A stretch of DNA of 34,380 bases from Hyphomicrobiales bacterium (lineage in GTDB: Bacteria; Pseudomonadota; Alphaproteobacteria; Rhizobiales; UBA4765): NCBI GenBank assembly GCA_021732205.1, contig JAKFVK010000015.1, forward strand, positions 1 through 34,380, given 5' to 3'. The notes under the pieces are model-generated. The model was given only the letters and a program-made list of their open reading frames with translations, did not search any database and was not told the DNA's origin. The translations under genes were made by a program, and so were the position numbers. Numbering within the stretch: the stretch's first letter is position 1; each line of letters begins with the position of its first letter. This document shows positions 19,013-27,256 of the stretch, in pieces.

Positions 19013-20577
19013 ATTCCGAAGGTGGCCCCACCGCCCTATCACAAACGACCAGCATCCGCCCGGCGCGAACCTTTACCGCCAACCGAGCGCTTCAGCAGGA
19101 AGAAGGGCTTCTTTTCGAGATCGGGCGCCTTGATGTCACCGGCGTTGATCTTGAGGAGCCTGCGGCTTTCGTGCCGCGCCTTGGCGGATTGGAGAGAGCG
19201 GGCGCGATCGGCCTCCCCGGCCTCAGCGAACCGGAAGCGATGCGCCATTATGTGCGCCTCAGCCAGAAGAATTACGGCATTGATTCAGGGCTGTTTCCGC
19301 TGGGCTCCTGCACCATGAAACACAATCCTCGGTTAAATGAGAAGATGGCACGCCTGCCGGGCTTTGCCGATATCCACCCATTGCAGCCGCAATCAACCGT
19401 GCCCGGCGCGCTGGCGCTCATGGAGATGCTGTCGCATTGGCTGATCGAGATGACGGGCATGAACGCGGTGGCGCTGAGCCCCAAGGCAGGCGCCCATGGC
19501 GAGCTTTGCGGAATGATGGCGATCAAGGCGGCGCTGGCTGCCCGTGGCGAGCACGAGCGTCAGGTGGTGCTCGTGCCTGATTCAGCCCATGGCACTAATC
19601 CCGCGACCGCTGCCCTGATCGGCTTCAGCGTGCGCTCGGTGCCAGCCGGCGCTGATGGCATGGTGCGGGCGGATGCGGTCAAAGCAGCCCTTGATGGCGA
19701 TGTCGCGGCAATCATGCTGACCAATCCCAACACCTGCGGTCTGTTCGAGGCCGAGATCGTCGCAATCGCCGAGGCCGTGCACGAGGCTGGCGCCTATTTT
19801 TACTGCGACGGCGCCAATTTCAACGCCATCGTCGGCAAGGCGCGTCCGGGCGATCTGGGTGTCGACGCCATGCACATCAACCTGCACAAGACTTTTTCGA
19901 CGCCTCATGGCGGCGGCGGTCCGGGGGCCGGGCCGGTGGTCCTGTCGGCAGCCCTCGCCCCGTTTGCCCCGGCGCCCTATCTGCGCCGCGATGGCTGGGG
20001 CCTGCGCCTCGTTGAGGATTCAGCGCGCGAAGGCGATCACGCCCCCTTCGGTCGCCTCACCGCTTTCCACGGCCAGATGGGTATGTATGTGCGCGCATTG
20101 TCCTACATGCTCTCGCATGGCGCCAATGGCATGAAGCAGGCATCCGAGGATGCCGTCCTCAACGCCAATTACATCCGCGCCGGGCTGAGCGACCTCTTGA
20201 GCCAGCCCTTCGGCGACCAGCCCTGCATGCATGAGGTGCTGTTTGATGATGCCTGGCTGAAAGGGACTGGCCTCACCACGCTCGACATCGCCAAGGCGCT
20301 GATCGACGAGGGCTACCATCCCATGACGATCTATTTCCCGCTGGTCGCCCATGGTGCCATGCTGATTGAACCAACCGAATCGGAATCAAAGCTCTCGCTT
20401 GACCTGTTCATTGCGACCATGCGCGATCTCGCTTTGGCCGTGAAGGCGGGCGAGAAAGAGCGCTTTCTTTCCGCCCCGCGCCTCAGTCCGCGCCGCCGGC
20501 TTGATGAGACGCGTGCGGCCCGTCAGCCCGTTTTGCGCTGGAAGCCCCGCGCGCCGCTGCCGCAGGCAAATGATTAG
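19009..20577 (+). CDS. gcvPB: Glycine dehydrogenase (decarboxylating) subunit 2
   Basis: This is the PLP-binding half of the split P protein, 522 residues. The cofactor lysine is Lys294 in [18 protein letters not shown], preceded by [19 protein letters not shown]. Also seen are [20 protein letters not shown] and the C-terminal [15 protein letters not shown]. The start overlaps the gcvPA stop. The roughly 20 residues before [15 protein letters not shown] and the last 30 or so are poorly conserved extensions. It is the last gene of the operon, with no L protein gene in the window. A convergent gene ends 11 bases away. Confidence 0.97.
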   Translation: MNSEGGPTALSQTTSIRPARTFTANRALQQEEGLLFEIGRLDVTGVDLEEPAAFVPRLGGLERAGAIGLPGLSEPEAMRHYVRLSQKNYGIDSGLFPLGSCTMKHNPRLNEKMARLPGFADIHPLQPQSTVPGALALMEMLSHWLIEMTGMNAVALSPKAGAHGELCGMMAIKAALAARGEHERQVVLVPDSAHGTNPATAALIGFSVRSVPAGADGMVRADAVKAALDGDVAAIMLTNPNTCGLFEAEIVAIAEAVHEAGAYFYCDGANFNAIVGKARPGDLGVDAMHINLHKTFSTPHGGGGPGAGPVVLSAALAPFAPAPYLRRDGWGLRLVEDSAREGDHAPFGRLTAFHGQMGMYVRALSYMLSHGANGMKQASEDAVLNANYIRAGLSDLLSQPFGDQPCMHEVLFDDAWLKGTGLTTLDIAKALIDEGYHPMTIYFPLVAHGAMLIEPTESESKLSLDLFIATMRDLALAVKAGEKERFLSAPRLSPRRRLDETRAARQPVLRWKPRAPLPQAND

Positions 20578-20588
20578 ACGGGAACGGG

Positions 20589-21368
20589 CTAGCTGCGGGC
20601 TCGCGATTTACGTGCCGTTTTGGGTGCTGCCGGCGGAGGTGCCGGATCAAAGCCCACAAATATCTGCAGGTCGGAGAGTTTATCGCTGGGATCGCGGGTG
20701 ATTTTGAAATTGTCGATGACGACCGAAAAATTTGCCTGCGCCTCATTGGGCGGTATTGTCACGCTCACCTGGGTCAGGCGGGAATCGAGGACATCATCCC
20801 CTCTCACAACAGCAATCCGCACCGGCACCTGATAGACTCCGGGTGATCCGGACGGCCCCAGCAGCAGGCGGCCGATGGCGCCGACACGGTAACTTCCGGC
20901 GAAATTATCATCGGCTCCCAGCGTGCGGCATTCACGCGCCAGCTTGCCAAGCGTGGCCTGCCACACCAGCGCTTCCGCCGCCTCACCGGCACCTGCGCGG
21001 AAGGTACGAAGGGTCTCGGTACCCTCGCGGACTTCCACGTTGGGGCAGCTGGCAGCGACGATCCCTGGCGCCAGCTTCGGCGCGGCGGGGTCGCCGGGAA
21101 TGGCCAGAGGCGCGCCGAAAATTCCCTGCAGCCATCCTGGGCGGGCATTGGTTGGAAGGTCGGCGAGCGAGGGTTGGCTGGCCGCCGGCGCCGCCGCCGC
21201 CTGGCCCGCAACTGTTCCTGATCTCTCGACAGATGCGGGCGCCTGGGAAGCGGGCTGGCTTGCCCCGATACCAAACGCGCTGCATCCGGCCAGCGTCAGG
21301 AATGCCGTCCCTGCGACTCCTTGGCGTAGTCGGGCAACCATCACTCGCTTGCGAACCGCGCAGACCAT
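20589..21368 (-). CDS. Predicted lipoprotein of unknown function
   Basis: I do not recognise the family. From the ATG at 21368 the product has 259 residues; GGAG lies 10 bases upstream. A second start nine codons in (21341) is possible. The N-terminus is a lipoprotein signal with the lipobox LTLAGC and the lipid-bearing Cys at 29. A low-complexity Ala/Gln/Pro/Ser-rich linker follows (about 33-65), then a compact domain with two further cysteines (SCPNVEV, ARECRTLG) and a beta-rich part (YQVPVRIAVV, LTQVSVTIP, NFSVVIDNFKI). The C-terminus is basic and proline-rich. It is probably anchored in a membrane facing the periplasm. It is convergent with gcvPB and divergent from ispH. Confidence 0.78.
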   Translation of the reverse strand: MVCAVRKRVMVARLRQGVAGTAFLTLAGCSAFGIGASQPASQAPASVERSGTVAGQAAAAPAASQPSLADLPTNARPGWLQGIFGAPLAIPGDPAAPKLAPGIVAASCPNVEVREGTETLRTFRAGAGEAAEALVWQATLGKLARECRTLGADDNFAGSYRVGAIGRLLLGPSGSPGVYQVPVRIAVVRGDDVLDSRLTQVSVTIPPNEAQANFSVVIDNFKITRDPSDKLSDLQIFVGFDPAPPPAAPKTARKSRARS

Positions 21369-21516
21369 GGATAGACATCTCCATTGCCGCCATGCTGGGG
21401 GCGTTCGTGTCCTAGCATGGCAAGCGTTGCAACCAAAACAGGCAGGCCGGCGCCTGATATGCGCCACTTGACCGGAGCTTATCGCTGCTCCTGTGCCGTC
21501 AAGACAAGGAAATTTC

Positions 21517-22497
21517 ATGGCAAGCGCTGAAAAACCCAAGTTGAACATCATCCTGTGCTCGCCGCGCGGCTTCTGCGCTGGTGTTGTGCGTGCCATTGAT
21601 GTGGTGGTACTGGCGTTGAAAAAATACGGCGCGCCGGTCTATGTGCGCCACGAAATCGTCCATAATCGCTACGTGGTGGAGAGTCTGAAGCAAAAGGGCG
21701 CGATTTTCGTCGAGGAACTCGACGAGGTGCCCAGCGATGATCATCCGGTGATCTTTTCGGCCCATGGCGTCCCGAAATCCATTCCCGCCGAGGCCGCCAG
21801 CCGCAATCTGCTTGCCATCGACGCCACCTGTCCGCTGGTGACGAAAGTGCATCGCGAGGCCGAGATCCATCATCGTCGCGGCCGCAACATCATCCTTATC
21901 GGCCACGCCAGCCACCCCGAAGTGACGGGGACCATGGGTCAATTGCCTGACGGTGCGGTCCAGCTTGTCGAAACGGTAGATGATGTCGCAAGGCTGAAGC
22001 CGCGCGATGAAGGCAATCTCGCCTACATCACCCAGACGACGCTGTCGATCGACGACACCCATGATATCATCCTCGCCCTTGAGCAGCGCTTTCCCTCGAT
22101 CACCGGACCGCACAAGGAGGACATTTGCTACGCCACCACCAACCGTCAGGAAGCGGTGAAGGTGGTCGCCCCGCAGGTTGACGCGCTGATCGTTGTCGGC
22201 GCCCCCAATTCCTCAAACTCGCTGCGTTTGCGCGAGGTTGCCGAGCGCGCCGGATGCGCCCGCTCCTACCTTGTCCAGCGCGCGGCTGAAATCGACTGGT
22301 CCCTGTTTGAGGGCATCAAGACGCTGGGTCTGACGGCAGGCGCTTCGGCGCCCGAGGTCCTGGTCGAGGAAGTGATGGGGGCATTCGCCGAGCGCTACGA
22401 CATCACTATCGACCAGGTCTCGACCTCGGAAGAACATGTCTTTTTCCCGCTGCCGCGCCAGTTGCGCGACGTAGCCCAGCCCGAGCCGGCGGTTTAG
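21517..22497 (+). CDS. ispH: 4-hydroxy-3-methylbut-2-enyl diphosphate reductase
   Basis: This is the last enzyme of the MEP isoprenoid pathway, an Fe-S protein making IPP and DMAPP. It has 326 residues from the ATG at 21517, which has AAGGA nearby. The three cluster cysteines are Cys20 ([11 protein letters not shown]), Cys105 ([11 protein letters not shown]) and Cys204 ([13 protein letters not shown]). Other conserved stretches are [21 protein letters not shown] and [13 protein letters not shown]. An upstream in-frame start would add eight residues outside the family pattern. It is convergent with the EamA gene, nine bases apart. Confidence 0.98.
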   Translation: MASAEKPKLNIILCSPRGFCAGVVRAIDVVVLALKKYGAPVYVRHEIVHNRYVVESLKQKGAIFVEELDEVPSDDHPVIFSAHGVPKSIPAEAASRNLLAIDATCPLVTKVHREAEIHHRRGRNIILIGHASHPEVTGTMGQLPDGAVQLVETVDDVARLKPRDEGNLAYITQTTLSIDDTHDIILALEQRFPSITGPHKEDICYATTNRQEAVKVVAPQVDALIVVGAPNSSNSLRLREVAERAGCARSYLVQRAAEIDWSLFEGIKTLGLTAGASAPEVLVEEVMGAFAERYDITIDQVSTSEEHVFFPLPRQLRDVAQPEPAV

Positions 22498-22506
22498 CAG
22501 CCGCCC

Positions 22507-23406
22507 TCAGCTGTTGAGGATCAGCCCCACGCCCAGCACGACGAGCAGCAGTCCTGCCGCCTCGAGGCCTGTCGTGCCCTGCCTGAAGACCTTGCGTGAC
22601 AAGGCCCAGGCAAAGATCACCTCGACAAGCGCCAGCGTGCGCACGCGGGCGACCTGTTCAAGCGCAAACGCCAGAAACCAGAATTGCGAGGCAATCGCCC
22701 CGGTGAAGCCCGCCGGCAATGAAGAGCGCCACGCCTTGAGCACGCCGATGAGCACCTGGCGGTCACGTACCGCCAGATAGGCTGACAGGCTGAAGGCCTG
22801 GAAGGCCAGCCCCCAGACAAGCGTGGTCGTCGCCCGTAACACAAAGCTCGTGTGCTCAAGCGACAGCACGCCACCACGAAAGCCTACCGCAGCGGCGCCA
22901 AAGAGCGCACCCGAGATGATACCGCGCAGGGCCGGCCGGGCATTGGCTTTGAAGCCTCTGGTTTCTGTTCCGGCCGGCCACGACATCATCAGCACGCCGC
23001 CGGTCGCCATCAGGATGGCCATCACCGCCAGCGCTGACAGATGCTCGCCCAAAACGACAACCGCAAAGAGCGCCACGTGAATGGGTTCGGTCTTGGTGAG
23101 TGCCGTCGTCACCACGAACGACTTTTCGTTCATTGCCGACAGCATGAGGCCGGTGGCGAGGATCTGCGCGAAGGCGCCAAGCGCCACCCACAGCAGGAAG
23201 GCGATATTGGGCGCCGGCGGCGCGGCGCCAGACGTCAGGCAGACGATCAGCAAAAACAGCAGGGAAAAGGGCAGGCCGTAGAGAAAGCGTACATGGGTGG
23301 CGCCGACCGTGCCGAGCCTTTTGGTCAGGCTGCGCTGCACGCCATTGCGCACCGTCTGCGCGGCGGAGGCGGTGACGGTAAAGACAGCCCATAGCCATTC
23401 GAACAT
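22507..23406 (-). CDS. EamA/DMT superfamily membrane transporter
   Basis: This 299-residue protein is almost entirely hydrophobic, with about ten predicted helices in two repeats of the EamA (DUF6) type. Stretches include WLWAVFTVTASAAQTVRNG, the middle LTKTEPIHVALFAVVVLGEHLS, and the end GLEAAGLLLVVLGVGLILNS. Members export or import small metabolites; the substrate cannot be predicted. It lies on the opposite strand between ispH and thrB, splitting a pair often found together in alphaproteobacteria. Base composition looks like that of its neighbours. Confidence 0.9.
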   Translation of the reverse strand: MFEWLWAVFTVTASAAQTVRNGVQRSLTKRLGTVGATHVRFLYGLPFSLLFLLIVCLTSGAAPPAPNIAFLLWVALGAFAQILATGLMLSAMNEKSFVVTTALTKTEPIHVALFAVVVLGEHLSALAVMAILMATGGVLMMSWPAGTETRGFKANARPALRGIISGALFGAAAVGFRGGVLSLEHTSFVLRATTTLVWGLAFQAFSLSAYLAVRDRQVLIGVLKAWRSSLPAGFTGAIASQFWFLAFALEQVARVRTLALVEVIFAWALSRKVFRQGTTGLEAAGLLLVVLGVGLILNS

Positions 23407-23502
23407 GTGTGAAACCCGGTTGGTGGTCTGGTGGGCGTTTTGACGTGGTGGATAAGCAAGGCTACCACCGGTTGCGGCATGGTGCGCGGAGCTGTGGTGG
23501 GA

Positions 23503-24465
23503 ATGGCAGTCTATACCGATGTATCGGATGAAGAATTATTGTCCTTCGTGGCGGCATACGACATCGGCATGCCTTTGTCTTTCAAGGGAATCGCTGAAGG
23601 TGTCGAGAATACCAACTATCTGCTCCATGCCGAAGGCGGTCGGTTTATTCTCACCCTCTACGAGAAGCGGACAAAAAGCGAGGATCTGCCGTTCTTTTTG
23701 GGGTTGATGCGCCATCTGGCGTCCAAGGGCGTGCGCTGCCCGATGCCGGTTGCCGATCGCCAGGGTGAAAGCCTGAAGCGGCTTGCCGGTCGTCCGGCAG
23801 CGATGATGAGTTTTCTCGACGGTGTGTCGGTGCGCCGCCCGAGTGCGGAACAATGCGCGACTGTGGGTGCGGCCCTCGCCGCCCTTCACGAAGCCAGCGC
23901 CGATTATGAATTATCACGGCCAAACGCCATGTCGGTCATGGCCTGGCGCCCGCTGATTGCGGCGGTGGGTGAGCGCGCTGACGAGGTGGCGCTGGGGCTT
24001 GCCGAGGACATCGAGGATGAGATGGCCTTCCTGGAGCGCCACTGGCCATCCGACCTGCCACGCGGCGTCATTCACGCCGATCTCTTTCCCAACAATGTCC
24101 TCTTCATCGGCAAGCAGGTGTCGGGGCTCATCGATTTCTATTTCGCCGCCAATGATGCCTACGCCTATGATCTGGCGATCTGCCTGAATGCCTGGTGTTT
24201 TGAAGCCGATCACTTTTCGCTCAATATCACCAAGGCGCGCGCACTCGTGGAGAGTTACAGCAAAATCAGGCCGCTGGCCGACGGCGAAAAAGCGGCGTTT
24301 CCGCTGCTGAGCCGTGGTGCCGCCATGCGCTTCCTCGCCACCCGCCTCTATGACTGGATCAATACGCCGCCGGGTGCCCTGGTGAAGCGTCTTGATCCCG
24401 TCGAATACTGGCGCAAAAACCGCTTTCACCGGCGCATCATGTCGCCCGCTGATTATGGTCTTTGA
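23503..24465 (+). CDS. thrB: Homoserine kinase (APH/choline kinase-like type)
   Basis: It phosphorylates homoserine to O-phosphohomoserine, the substrate of ThrC. The ATG at 23503 gives 320 residues beginning [20 protein letters not shown], the typical start in alphaproteobacteria; a start 24 codons earlier is in frame but gives unrelated sequence. This is the aminoglycoside-phosphotransferase-fold type, not the GHMP type of E. coli: [20 protein letters not shown], the catalytic [14 protein letters not shown] and metal-binding LIDFYFA. It is followed two bases later by rnhA. Confidence 0.95.
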   Translation: MAVYTDVSDEELLSFVAAYDIGMPLSFKGIAEGVENTNYLLHAEGGRFILTLYEKRTKSEDLPFFLGLMRHLASKGVRCPMPVADRQGESLKRLAGRPAAMMSFLDGVSVRRPSAEQCATVGAALAALHEASADYELSRPNAMSVMAWRPLIAAVGERADEVALGLAEDIEDEMAFLERHWPSDLPRGVIHADLFPNNVLFIGKQVSGLIDFYFAANDAYAYDLAICLNAWCFEADHFSLNITKARALVESYSKIRPLADGEKAAFPLLSRGAAMRFLATRLYDWINTPPGALVKRLDPVEYWRKNRFHRRIMSPADYGL

Positions 24466-24467
24466 GC

Positions 24468-24923
24468 ATGGCAGACACCGCAAAGCGCGTGATCATCTTC
24501 ACCGATGGCGCCTGTTCGGGAAATCCCGGGCCGGGCGGCTGGGGGGCGGTCCTGCGCTGGGGCGCGAGCGAGCGCGAGCTCTCCGGGGGCGAAGCTGACA
24601 CGACCAATAACCGCATGGAGCTGATGGCTGCCATCGAGGCGCTGGCAGTCCTCACCCGGCCGATGTCGGTTGACCTCACCACCGACAGCGAATATCTGCG
24701 CAATGGCATCATGCAGTGGATTCATGGCTGGAAACGCAATGGCTGGAAGACGGCACAGAAAAAGCCGGTGAAGAACGCCGATCTGTGGATGCGCCTCGAT
24801 GAGCTGGTCGCCCGCCACGACATCGCCTGGCACTGGACCAAGGGGCATGCCGGCGATCCGATGAATGAGCGCGTGGACGAATTGGCGCGCGCTGCCATCA
24901 AGCGCTTGCGCGAGCAAGGGTAG
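24468..24923 (+). CDS. rnhA: Ribonuclease HI
   Basis: It cuts the RNA strand of RNA-DNA hybrids. The product has 151 residues with all four catalytic acids: Asp in [12 protein letters not shown], Glu in NNRMELMAA, Asp in LTTDSEYL and Asp in NERVDELA. The basic handle ([11 protein letters not shown]) is present. The ATG at 24468 is used; a TTG at 24462 overlapping the thrB stop is an alternative, and no strong ribosome site is seen. It is co-transcribed with thrB, a frequent pairing. Confidence 0.97.
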   Translation: MADTAKRVIIFTDGACSGNPGPGGWGAVLRWGASERELSGGEADTTNNRMELMAAIEALAVLTRPMSVDLTTDSEYLRNGIMQWIHGWKRNGWKTAQKKPVKNADLWMRLDELVARHDIAWHWTKGHAGDPMNERVDELARAAIKRLREQG

Positions 24924-25003
24924 CCCTCACCCTGGGCCCGAGCGGATTTGGCATATGGCCGTGCAGCCTCTAACCTTGCGGCAGCCATGATCAGGAGTAA
25001 CCG

Positions 25004-26002
25004 ATGCCGTACACCGCCACAGCGCAGATGATGACACCCGGAACGGACATCCCGACCTATGCCGATGTCGAAGCGGCGGCCAGGCGTCTTGCCGGCGTTG
25101 CTCACCGCACGCCTGTCGTGACGTCGCGCGCCGCGAACAAGCGGGCAGGGGCCGAACTCTTCTTCAAATGCGAGAATTTTCAGCGCGCCGGCGCCTTCAA
25201 ATTTCGTGGCGCTTATAACGCGATATCGCTGCTGTCGCCGGCGGCAAGGAAGGCTGGTGTGCTCACCTATTCCTCCGGCAACCACGCGCAGGCGATAGCC
25301 CTTGCTGGCTCCCTTCTTGGCGTTCCCGCCACCGTCCTCATGCCTGAGGACGCGCCGGCGATGAAAGTCGCCGCCACGCAAGGCTATGGCGCTCACGTCA
25401 TCCGCTTCGACCGCTACAAGGATAGCCGTCATGAGCTCGCAACGATCATGGCAAACGAGCGGGGGCTGACGTTGATCCCGCCCTTCGACCATGCCGATAT
25501 CATCGCCGGGCAGGGGACGGCCGCCAAGGAGCTGATCGAGGAGACTGGCGCGCTTGACGCCTTGCTCATCTGCATGGGCGGCGGCGGGCTGGTCGCCGGC
25601 TGCGCGCTGGCCGCACGCGCTTTGTCGCCGTCAGCAGCCATTATCGGCGTCGAGCCGGAAGCCGGCAATGACGGCCAGCAATCCTTCCGCGCTGGTAAAA
25701 TCGTTGAAATCACTGTGCCGCGCACCCTTGCCGACGGTGCGCAGACAACGGCGCTGGGGGAGCGCAACTTTGCCATCATCCGCCGCGATTTGAGCGATGT
25801 TCTGACCGTCGACGACACAGAGCTTGTTGCGACCATGAGATTCTTTGCCGAGCGGATGAAGATGATCGTCGAGCCGACGGGCTGTCTTGCAGCGGCGGGC
25901 GCCTTTGCTCACGCCGCGCAGACATGGCCGGGGGGCAGGGTTGGCGTTATCATCAGCGGCGGCAATGTCGATCTTGCCGCTTTCGCGCGGCTGGTGGCTT
26001 GA
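25004..26002 (+). CDS. PLP-dependent threonine/serine dehydratase, possibly threo-3-hydroxyaspartate ammonia-lyase
   Basis: This 332-residue fold-type II PLP enzyme has the cofactor lysine in KCENFQRAGAFKFRGAYNA, the phosphate loop CMGGGGLVAGCALA, and SSGNHAQAIALA. It lacks the C-terminal regulatory ACT-like domain of biosynthetic threonine deaminase (IlvA). The FQRAGAFKFRGA form resembles serine racemase and threo-3-hydroxyaspartate dehydratase more than IlvA, but the substrate is uncertain. AGGAG precedes the ATG. The gene seems to stand alone, 80 bases after rnhA. Confidence 0.88.
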   Translation: MPYTATAQMMTPGTDIPTYADVEAAARRLAGVAHRTPVVTSRAANKRAGAELFFKCENFQRAGAFKFRGAYNAISLLSPAARKAGVLTYSSGNHAQAIALAGSLLGVPATVLMPEDAPAMKVAATQGYGAHVIRFDRYKDSRHELATIMANERGLTLIPPFDHADIIAGQGTAAKELIEETGALDALLICMGGGGLVAGCALAARALSPSAAIIGVEPEAGNDGQQSFRAGKIVEITVPRTLADGAQTTALGERNFAIIRRDLSDVLTVDDTELVATMRFFAERMKMIVEPTGCLAAAGAFAHAAQTWPGGRVGVIISGGNVDLAAFARLVA

Positions 26003-26042
26003 AATCGCGCAATCGTGACTTAGAACGGCAAGACTTTAATGA

Positions 26043-26068
26043 TTTAGTACATCATCCCGTGTACCAAA
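26043..26068. promoter_or_regulatory. Inverted repeat upstream of the thioredoxin-ccdA pair
   Basis: TTTAGTACA and TGTACCAAA (8 of 9 paired) are separated by eight bases, 45 bases before the thioredoxin ATG. A second small repeat (TACGT at 26076, ACGTA at 26087) follows. No T-run is present. An operator or leader hairpin is possible, but no regulator is identified. Confidence 0.35.
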
Positions 26069-26112
26069 CTCTGCGATACGTATTGTAACGTAGATAGAGA
26101 TTGAGGTCGATG

Positions 26113-26508
26113 ATGAACCGCCGTTCGCTCCTTGCGTTGATAACAGGCGCTGCCCTTGTACCCCTGATGCGCGCTGCTGAGGCGGCTGCCGGCTTCCTGC
26201 ATTATAAGGCGGAAGAATTCGCGCAGATGCTGAAGAATGGCGACACCATCGTCATTCACGTCCATGCTGACTGGTGCCCGACCTGCACCCGCCAATTGGT
26301 GACACTCGAACAGATGGCAAGCGAAGCGGCTTTCAGCCGTGTGCGCTTTGTTCGCGTCAATTTTGATACGGACCTCGATTTCCTGCGCGCCAATCGTGTG
26401 TCCAGCCAGTCAACGATCATCGTCGTCAAGGGCGGCCACGAAGCAAGCCGCTTTGTGGGCGTGACCCGCGCCGGCGAAATCCGCACCCGCATCACCGCCG
26501 CGGTCTGA
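26113..26508 (+). CDS. Exported thioredoxin-like protein
   Basis: The protein has 131 residues. The start at 26113 follows GAGG by six bases and gives an N-terminal signal (NRRSLLALITGAALVPL) with two arginines, possibly Tat-dependent. The thioredoxin fold carries WCPTC at 54-58 (Cys55, Cys58) in VHVHADWCPTCTRQ. It lies 18 bases before ccdA, so it is likely reduced by CcdA in the periplasm. The CPTC form, rather than CGPC, suggests a special partner rather than general thioredoxin duty; that is inferred. Confidence 0.88.
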   Translation: MNRRSLLALITGAALVPLMRAAEAAAGFLHYKAEEFAQMLKNGDTIVIHVHADWCPTCTRQLVTLEQMASEAAFSRVRFVRVNFDTDLDFLRANRVSSQSTIIVVKGGHEASRFVGVTRAGEIRTRITAAV

Positions 26509-26526
26509 CGACCGGGGAGTGTTCAC

Positions 26527-27243
26527 GTGACAGCGCTTGCCCTGGCCTTCCTCGCCGGGACGTTAACCACGCTGAACCCGTGCGTTCTTCCCATGTTGCC
26601 GCTCGTCCTGGCGGGAACCATGAGTGGAGGCAGGCTCGGGCCGGTCGCCTTTGCCGCCGGCATGGTGTTGTCGTTCACTGCGCTTGGTCTCTTCATCGCC
26701 ACCATCGGCATTGGTCTTGGCATCACGCCCAATGTGCTGCGTCAGGTGGCCGCGCTGATGTTTGTCCTCTTTGGTCTCGTTTTGCTGGTTAAACCGCTGC
26801 AGGAGCGTATGGCGCTTGCAACCGCCGGTATCGCCACGGGTGCCAATGCACTGGCCGGGCGGGTGGAAGCAAAGGGCCTTGCCGGCCCGTTTCTCTTCGG
26901 AACGTTGGCAGGGGCCTTGTGGTCGCCATGTTCAGGGCCTTCGCTCGGGGCGGCGATTGCGCTGGCAGCCGAATCGGGCGGACTTGCGCCAGCCGCGCTG
27001 CGCATGTTGGCCTTTGGCCTTGGCGCGACGCTCATTCTGATGATCCTTGCCTATGGCTCGCGCGCTGCCATCATGGATCGGCGCAATACGCTGCTATCCG
27101 CTGCGGGCTGGGTAAAACCCGCTGCCGGTTTTTTGTTTGTTGCAATCGGCCTCATCGTCCTCACCGGCCTCGACAAGACGATGGAAGCGTTCCTCGTCGC
27201 CCATATGCCGGATTGGCTGATCGATATCACCACCAGCCTGTGA
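26527..27243 (+). CDS. ccdA: CcdA-type transmembrane thiol electron transporter
   Basis: This 238-residue protein has six predicted helices. It starts with GTG after GGGGAG. The two electron-carrying cysteines are Cys19 in LNPCVLPMLP and Cys135 in LWSPCSGPS, both next to prolines as in the CcdA/DsbD family. It carries reducing power from cytoplasmic thioredoxin to periplasmic thiol proteins, for example for cytochrome c maturation. The thioredoxin gene just upstream is the likely partner. It is convergent with the ETF-QO gene, 13 bases apart. Confidence 0.93.
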   Translation: MTALALAFLAGTLTTLNPCVLPMLPLVLAGTMSGGRLGPVAFAAGMVLSFTALGLFIATIGIGLGITPNVLRQVAALMFVLFGLVLLVKPLQERMALATAGIATGANALAGRVEAKGLAGPFLFGTLAGALWSPCSGPSLGAAIALAAESGGLAPAALRMLAFGLGATLILMILAYGSRAAIMDRRNTLLSAAGWVKPAAGFLFVAIGLIVLTGLDKTMEAFLVAHMPDWLIDITTSL

Positions 27244-27256
27244 CCGGGCTGGCGCC

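Noticed and set aside
17633-19042. 469-codon minus-strand frame
   Set aside because: Shadow of gcvPA, which has all its family motifs.
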